From: Ceratodon purpureus
Lineage: Eukaryota > Streptophyta > Bryopsida > Pseudoditrichales > Ditrichaceae
Direction of reading: 5' to 3'
Length of the DNA: 64,000 bases
NCBI GenBank assembly: GCA_014871385.1
Contig: CM026421.1
Span: forward strand, 15,421,048 to 15,485,047
This document shows positions 61,132 to 64,000 of the stretch, one piece after another (position 1 is the stretch's first letter; every line of letters starts with the position of its first letter). A program made the translations under genes and the position numbers. The notes below the pieces were generated by a model. It was not told where the DNA came from. It did not search any database and was given only the letters and a program-made list of their open reading frames with translations.

Positions 61132-62539
61132 ATCTCTCTATATACAGTAACCAGTAACAGCTCCTCCATACCACCCACCTGAAACAAATAACTAGTAATG
61201 TCAATCCATCTAGCCTTAAATCGAGTGAAAAACCTTTGACCATATCAATTTCCACTAATGTCCTCGCTAACTCCATACCTGCATTAAATAAGAAAAATTC
61301 ACCTAAATTTTCATTAACTTCCAAAGGACAAGCATCTCAGTGACTGTACCTGGATAAGTATCTTCTCGCCATAGGCCTGTTTTACAGCATCCATCCATGA
61401 ATTTTAACTCATTAATACAGAAGAGCCATGAAGTGCGAATCCAGAAACAGGGCATGCATGCTTGAGAATTTTGAAAACCTCCTAGTTCTGACTCTCTTGT
61501 ACACAACCAAGATTCATAAGAAATCCTCGATACCAGTCAGAAGCGTACTCACGAATAGGAAAAAAGACAACCGTATGAGATAACCACTCCTGAACTGTCC
61601 ATCACGTACACCGCATCAATCCAATGTGGATTTTCTGCAGAAGAAGCCCCAAACAAATTCACAAGGCTCAGTTTGGGGCGCCAAGCTGATCATTGCATGT
61701 TCACGTGTGCATGTAATTCATTGCTGAGATCGCGAACAACAGAGTATGTGCTATGAACATTGGAAATTGCTACACACGTGGTATTGTAGGCATTCCTGGG
61801 GATGGCGACGTTAATGACGCCGTTGGACCAGTGCCCAAACCAGACTTTCACAGAAGTAGAAACAATTGTGATTGCCGGTGCTGCAGCAAGGAAGTTCGAA
61901 GCCTTCGTCTCGGCAGCTGCCTGTCCAGCCGCAGCAGACTTCCTCACAGCAGCAAGACGTTGCTTGTGTGTTTCACTAAAGGTGGAGCATCTGTAAGAAC
62001 GATACTCAACTCCGCCAAAACTAATCACTCCGAAAATATACTACAATTTCTCTGACCAAAGTCCTGGAACAATGAGAGGTGAGGTAACAACATTACCTGA
62101 GTACTTAAACGATGTTTTTCTGTGTTGTCTTGGCATGTTTGACATCGTTCAAAAGTAGAATGTGCTGTGACCTAGGTTAGACTCACTTTGGACACATGAT
62201 CTGGAATCCATCATTTTCTCATTCACAGTGATGGAAATAATATTCTACTTGTAACCCACATTCCAAAAATGTCTAAACAACAAAGAAATTGCAGATTTCA
62301 CATTGTCACAACTCACAGTTTTCAGAATGACTCAAAAGTATATAAAACCATTACATGCTATAGTATTAATATTACAAATGTTACCGTGGGCACATTTTAG
62401 ATTGTTCCAAATCTCTAGATATGGAAAGAGGTCCAGTCAGACACATTTATGTATGTAAGAATCATTCTTCTAAAATGACTCGTGTCTGGACCTCAAATAC
62501 ACCTCTAATACAGTTATCATATTCTCAAACGATAATCAG
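61132..62539. other. intergenic region, no supported gene
   Basis: Holds a 112-codon minus-strand ORF at 61690-62028 with an Ala-rich middle (RKSAAAGQAAAETKAS) that I do not recognise. It could be a lone exon. The rest is AT-rich with no clear features. Confidence 0.35.
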
Positions 62540-63425
62540 TTAGTCCTCAGCCAGTGGACTAGTGATGGAAGTGTTTGGATCGGTGACATCGGTGCAGCCG
62601 ATATTCTTGGGTTGAAGCTCGGCTGCCTGGAGGCCTATTTCGTTGTTTCTTAGACGTACGGTCAGCTCAAACTGTTCAATCATCTCAAGGTTCTGCTGCT
62701 GGATTTTTCGAGCCAACTCCTGGGATTGCTAGATTGAGGTCAAGCGTATGCAACAGAACATGATTGCAGGGGTTATTAGTAGCAACACTGATATCAAAAC
62801 AGAATGTTCAAAGGAAGGACAGCATAGATTGTATGGAAGTTACGGTTTTTAATGCTTTCGGTTTTTAGATCCTACATACCTTGGTTAATTCAATCAGATT
62901 GTCATGCTCCGTCTTGAGATCTAGAGTGGTTGGCGTGTTAGCAGCTGTAGTGGTTGGCGTGTTAGCAGCTGTACTAGATAGTTTCTGCCTCTTGGGTGCT
63001 GGGGGAGAATCAGCTTGCATGCGATACTTTTGCAGACGGCTCTTGACATTTAATATTGCAACGTCTGGGCAACCCATGAGGCGTTGAACCGTCTTTGGAG
63101 TCGATTTGATGGGGCCACCGAGTTCCTTAACTGCGTCCTCAAACTTCGTGACTAGTTCTGGAGTCCAACTTAAACGTGGCTTTTTGATCGCCGCCCTGTA
63201 AAGAAGTTCTTCAAGTACATCATCTTGATCATCGGGGGTTACCGGCTCGGAAATCACGTCAGTCGGGCTGATGGAGTCAGGGGAACCCGGTGCTTCTATC
63301 TCCGGATTTGAGCTGTTAGACGAAGGACTCGGGGAAGTAAGCTCGATGATCTGGCGTTCGGTATCCGGGCTTGGAGTTGGCGGTCCATCATTTTCCCCCA
63401 TTGACAATAGCTCCTGCTTCATCAA
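62540..63425 (-). CDS. GARP (G2-like/Myb) DNA-binding protein
   Basis: Two exons, 63425-62880 and 62728-62540, joined by a GT-AG intron of 151 bp (LIELTK-QSQELARK), giving 244 residues. Residues about 79-136 are a GARP motif: KPRLSWTPELVTKFEDAVKE, then GGPIKSTPKTVQRLMGC, then LNVKSRLQKYRMQ. This matches the family pattern KPRL.WT..L...F..AV..LG....PK.I..LM......NV.SHLQKYR, but with SRLQKYR in place of SHLQKYR. The N-terminal half is acidic and Ser/Pro-rich (TPSPDTERQIIELTSPSPSS, DQDDVLEEL). After the domain comes a 24-bp duplication encoding TAANTPTT repeats, then a Gln-rich helix (ELARKIQQQNLEMIEQFELT). Probably a nuclear transcription factor. The first ATG is used as start; MGENDG eight codons later is an alternative. 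The upstream ORF at 63674 ends in a stop and is treated as a separate gene. Confidence 0.85.
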
Positions 63426-63673
63426 ACTTAAACAATTCAGATCAAATCTGATACATACCAGACCCTTGATAGCCCTTCGCGCTCACAATTAGAACGACCC
63501 TCACAGGCTCATATGCAGGTACAAGTCGAGTTTCTAAACTTTCATATTTTTCTTGTTAAGAAATGAAATAGTAATATTGAAAAAACAATTAAATAATGCA
63601 TAGTATGAATACTGCAAAGTTATTTAATGTCTAAATAACACCATCGCATATCGAGTATTTCTGTGCCTACATT

Positions 63674-64000
63674 CTAATGGACATCAAGGAACAGCGCCTT
63701 GAAGGCAAGCGGCGACGCTCTCACCAGTGCATCATCATTGAATGGGCATTCGGTTTTCGAGTTCAGATAATTGTCGATTAGCTTCCATACACCCGGGCTC
63801 ATGGGAGGACCGTAATCGCCTGTGTCGCTGATGGTCGGCGAGCTCGGATGTTCAAAGTTTGGGTGGTATTCCGAAGCCATGCTCATTGTAGGTGCGGCAT
63901 AGTCGCCTGCGCTGATGGTTGGCGAGGTCGGATGATCAAAGTAAGGGTGGTTTTCCGAAGCCATGCTCATTGGAGGTGCGACATAGTCGCCTGCGCTGAT
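63674..64000 (-). CDS. 3' end of a gene encoding 28-residue tandem repeats (runs off the right edge)
   Basis: Open from the window edge to a TAG at 63676-63674. It encodes at least two 28-residue repeats that begin MSMASE(N/Y)HP(Y/N)F(D/E)HP and continue SPTIS..GDY..P, encoded by 84-bp units (period 84 around 63876-63960). A third copy is cut by the window end. The repeats are followed by a unique tail, MSPGVWKLIDNYLNSKTECP, then FNDDALVRASPLAFKALFLD. I do not recognise the family. It lies 248 bp upstream of the GARP start codon on the same strand; I see no splice donor before its stop, so I do not merge them. Confidence 0.6.
   Translation of the reverse strand: MSAGDYVAPPMSMASENHPYFDHPTSPTISAGDYAAPTMSMASEYHPNFEHPSSPTISDTGDYGPPMSPGVWKLIDNYLNSKTECPFNDDALVRASPLAFKALFLDVH

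Noticed and set aside
63426..63673. Possible intron joining the 28-residue-repeat ORF to the GARP gene
   Set aside because: The upstream ORF ends in TAG with no convincing donor before it, and the GARP ORF has its own ATG.
1..64000. tRNA, rRNA or CRISPR arrays
   Set aside because: A reading for T-arm-like GGTTCGAATCC text and for regularly spaced short repeats found nothing supportable. A tRNAscan-type run would be needed to be sure.

Overview
The window is nuclear DNA of a land plant. Its single-copy genes are plant orthologues with spliceosomal introns: a cytosolic HSP101/ClpB chaperone, a bHLH-MYC_N (LHW-like) protein, a ribosomal L1-domain protein and a GARP-domain protein. Intergenic DNA is AT-rich and full of decayed transposons. 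A seed-free plant such as a moss is my best guess, but that is an inference.

Layout. 1-1175: 5' end of HSP101 (minus). 3814-4213: Stowaway-type MITE. 4795-5199: small ORF with two LisH-like motifs. 7945-21804: a 13.86-kb DNA transposon, described below. 22.6-36.4 kb: mostly decayed TTAA-bounded (piggyBac-type) short elements. 36555-42710: a 6.2-kb piggyBac element with TTAA target sites and a broken transposase. 46366-48748: six-exon bHLH-MYC_N gene. 52002-52141: SINE-like retroposon. 57504-58586: L1-domain nucleolar-type protein. 58825-59961: TTAA element with an inner fold-back. 60829-61131: proteasome beta-1 exon fragment with a 75-bp in-frame triplication. 62540-63425: GARP gene. 63674-64000: 3' end of a gene encoding 28-residue repeats.

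Main discovery candidate. 7945-21804 is bounded by inverted terminal repeats built from GTGAGCG/GTGAGCA heptamers (5 copies left, 8 right) and by an 11-bp direct repeat GAGTGCCGCAA, the length expected for a Mutator-like target-site duplication. It holds two divergent multi-exon genes that share a 0.7-kb promoter region. The minus-strand gene is a MULE-type transposase (WRKY/GCM1-like zinc cluster, transposase core, SWIM zinc finger). The plus-strand gene of about 11 exons encodes a basic N-terminus, a ParB-like domain (DGNHR motif) and a permuted N4/N6 DNA-methyltransferase fold whose catalytic motif reads DVPE instead of DPPY/W. One of its introns carries five 328-329-bp tandem units, each with the 16-bp palindrome CCCTCGGATCCGAGGG. 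The core of that palindrome recurs in a 38-bp perfect palindrome downstream of the transposase gene. A plant DNA transposon carrying a prokaryote-style ParB/methyltransferase fusion next to candidate palindromic binding sites is, as far as I know, not a described element type. All functional statements about it are inference.

I see no rRNA, tRNA or CRISPR array that I could support.
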